In this document: piece by piece, positions 62,474 to 64,000 of the stretch | Position numbering within the stretch: the first letter of the stretch is position 1 | Layout: every line of letters starts with the position of its first letter | Origin: Thermotalea metallivorans | GTDB taxonomy: Bacteria; Bacillota; Clostridia; Peptostreptococcales; Thermotaleaceae | Length of the DNA stretch: 64,000 nt | NCBI RefSeq assembly: GCF_001562415.1 | Contig: NZ_LOEE01000028.1 | Span: 210,137 to 274,136 of the forward strand | Direction of reading: 5' to 3' | Made by a program: the position numbers and the translations under genes | Notes under the pieces: model-generated | Databases searched by the model: none | What the model was told of the DNA's origin: nothing | Seen by the model: the letters and a program-made list of their open reading frames with translations, nothing else

Positions 62474-63844
62474 ATGTTCATCCGAGAAATTGATACTTCA
62501 TGCAATCCTTTTGAAATCTATACACTGTTTCAGGACCGTCCTTATAGTTTTATACTGGACAGCGGAATGGATCATGAAAAGCTGGGGAAATATTCCTATA
62601 TCGGATTTGATCCATTTTTGGTTTTTCAAAGCAAGAATGAACGAATACAGATAATACAAGATGGAAATGTAGAAACTTTTACGGGGAATCCTTTTTTGAA
62701 ACTAAAAGAATTATTGGCCCAATATAAGATGGACTATCGTACAGATTTGCCCTTTATAGGAGGGGCCGTGGGATATTTTGCCTATGATCTGTGTCATCAT
62801 ATAGAAAAATTACCGAGAACTGCGGTGGATGATGTGGATATACCCGACTGTTTCCTTGGTTTTTATGATGGTGTGATTGTTGTGGACCATACTGCATCCA
62901 AAGTGTTTGCAGCTTCCTTGGGAATCAAAGATTGTCCTGAAAAAATTGTCAATGGAATTACGGAGAGAATCAAGGAAGGGGAAAGGATGGGCATCTCGAC
63001 AGATGTGAAGCTGGAGAGCAGACCTGTGGCATTCCAGTCCAATTTTACCAAAGAGGAATATATAGAAGCCATAAGAAAGATAAAGGAATACATCAGGGCG
63101 GGGGACATTTACCAGGCAAACCTTACTCAGCGGTTTGAATGCAAATTAGAAGAGAGTCCCTACCGTTTGTATGCCAAACTGAGGAAAATCAATCCTGCAC
63201 CCTTTGCAAGCTTTATCGACTTTGGCGAAGGACATATTGTAAGCAGCTCTCCCGAGCGGTTTTTGAGAATAAAAGACAGAATGATAGAGACAAGACCTAT
63301 CAAAGGCACAAAACCCAGGGGCAAAACGCCGGAAGAAGATATGAAAAATAGGGAAGCCCTATTGGGCAGTGAGAAGGATAAAGCTGAGTTGTTGATGATC
63401 GTAGATCTGGAAAGAAATGATCTGGGGAAAATTTGCAAAACCGGTACTGTCAAAGTAACGGAGCTATTTCACCTTGAAGAATATGCCACAGTGTATCATC
63501 TGGTTTCTACGGTAGTGGGGGAAATAAAAGACGAATATGATGCAGTGGACTGCATCATGGCTGCCTTCCCGGGCGGGTCCATCACGGGGGCGCCAAAGAT
63601 AAGGGCTATGGAAATTATTGATGAGCTGGAACCTACCCAGAGGAATATTTATACCGGCGGCATCGGGTTTATCGGATGGAATGGGGATGCAGATGTAAAT
63701 ATTGTGATTCGAACGATCCTTTGCAAAAATGGGAAAGCCTTCTTCCAGGCAGGTGGAGGAATTGTATGGGATTCCGATGAAGTATTGGAATATGAAGAAA
63801 CCTTGCACAAAGCAAAGGCTTTGATGCAGGCACTCAGCAGCTAG
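62474..63844 (+). CDS. pabB: Aminodeoxychorismate synthase component I
   Basis: Chorismate-using enzyme of 456 aa. The motif RPIKGT at 274-279 has Lys277, diagnostic for PabB rather than TrpE, which has Ala there. Other motifs are DIYQANLTQRF, SSSPERFL, DLERNDLG and FPGGSITGAPKIRAM. With PabA it makes 4-amino-4-deoxychorismate for folate. Starts 4 nt after pabA. A pabC gene would be expected next, but a group II intron begins there. Confidence 0.94.
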   Translation: MFIREIDTSCNPFEIYTLFQDRPYSFILDSGMDHEKLGKYSYIGFDPFLVFQSKNERIQIIQDGNVETFTGNPFLKLKELLAQYKMDYRTDLPFIGGAVGYFAYDLCHHIEKLPRTAVDDVDIPDCFLGFYDGVIVVDHTASKVFAASLGIKDCPEKIVNGITERIKEGERMGISTDVKLESRPVAFQSNFTKEEYIEAIRKIKEYIRAGDIYQANLTQRFECKLEESPYRLYAKLRKINPAPFASFIDFGEGHIVSSSPERFLRIKDRMIETRPIKGTKPRGKTPEEDMKNREALLGSEKDKAELLMIVDLERNDLGKICKTGTVKVTELFHLEEYATVYHLVSTVVGEIKDEYDAVDCIMAAFPGGSITGAPKIRAMEIIDELEPTQRNIYTGGIGFIGWNGDADVNIVIRTILCKNGKAFFQAGGGIVWDSDEVLEYEETLHKAKALMQALSS

Positions 63845-63868
63845 CAGGCGCAAAGAGCCTGCTAGCTG
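63838..63868 (+). terminator. Hairpin at the pabB stop
   Basis: Perfect 12-bp stem CAGCTAGCAGGC/GCCTGCTAGCTG, loop GCAAAGA, containing the pabB stop codon. No T-run follows, so termination is uncertain; the group II intron starts 5 nt later. Confidence 0.6.
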
Positions 63869-63873
63869 TGCAT

Positions 63874-64000
63874 GTGCGCCCGGCATGGGCAGTAACTTGG
63901 CGGTGAAAGTCCGCTATGGGCTTGGCAGTGGGAACCATTAGCCAAAGGCAAGGGTGTCCATCGTGAGGTGGAATCTGAAGGAAGCCGGAGGCAAAGTCCC
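63874..64000 (+). mobile_element. Group II intron, 5' part, cut by window edge
   Basis: Starts GTGCGCCCGGCATGGGC, the 5' splice-site consensus of bacterial group II introns. Domain I pieces follow: GGCGGTGAAAGTCC, GGCTTGGCAGTGGGAACC and AAGGCAAGGGTGTCCATCGT, then AGGAAGCCGGAGGCAAA. The reverse transcriptase ORF and domains V-VI must lie right of the window. Inserted just after the pabB hairpin. Confidence 0.88.

Overview
The window looks like chromosomal DNA of a motile, spore-forming, probably anaerobic Clostridia-class Firmicute. The signs are a sporulation YyaC homologue, a SAM-I riboswitch in front of metK, a late flagellar block with FliW/CsrA and sigma-D type promoters (TAAA-N15/16-GCCGATAC), AT-rich intergenic DNA and strong AGGAGG ribosome sites. 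I cannot place it to genus.

Region 1 (1-14762) is a class I lanthipeptide island between two genes of one sugar-nucleotide route, galU (cut by the left edge) and a phosphoglucomutase (pgcA type). A leftward operon encodes a LanFEG-type immunity ABC transporter and a two-component system. A divergent rightward operon encodes two nisin-like precursors, a full-length LanB dehydratase, a LanT exporter without a peptidase domain, and LanC. No LanP protease or LanI lipoprotein is present.

Region 2 (14763-34100) is mixed housekeeping and accessory DNA. It holds a heptad-repeat coiled-coil protein, an AEC carrier, two MntA-type nucleotidyltransferases (one with an intact HepT partner, one with only a 12-codon HepT remnant), yyaC, a large secreted phosphodiester-glycosidase protein and tRNA-Glu. 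It also holds a divergent GrpE/Hsp70/J-TPR chaperone trio, a ComEC-like secreted hydrolase with DUF3006, metK with its riboswitch, a sigma factor followed by DUF1659 and DUF2922 genes, and a ComK-like gene whose promoter carries a LexA-type palindrome. Several dispersed intergenic repeats occur as inverted pairs.

Region 3 (34338-61435) runs from recD2, a GGDEF protein and comF into the late flagellar block: yvyF-flgM-flgN-flgK-flgL-DUF6470, fliW-csrA, flagellin, then three tandem Maf (motility accessory factor) genes with two small helical companions. A complete pseudaminic-acid pathway with two SDR genes at its head follows, then flaG-fliD-fliS and a FliT/FlgN-like gene. The Pse genes make CMP-pseudaminic acid, the Maf proteins probably transfer it to flagellin, and FliW/CsrA probably gate flagellin translation through a GGA hairpin in the hag leader.

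Region 4 (61436-64000) holds a 27-bp palindromic repeat, a roughly 220-nt structured RNA candidate (possibly an ORF-less HEARO-like element), pabA-pabB, and the first 127 nt of a group II intron that runs off the right edge.
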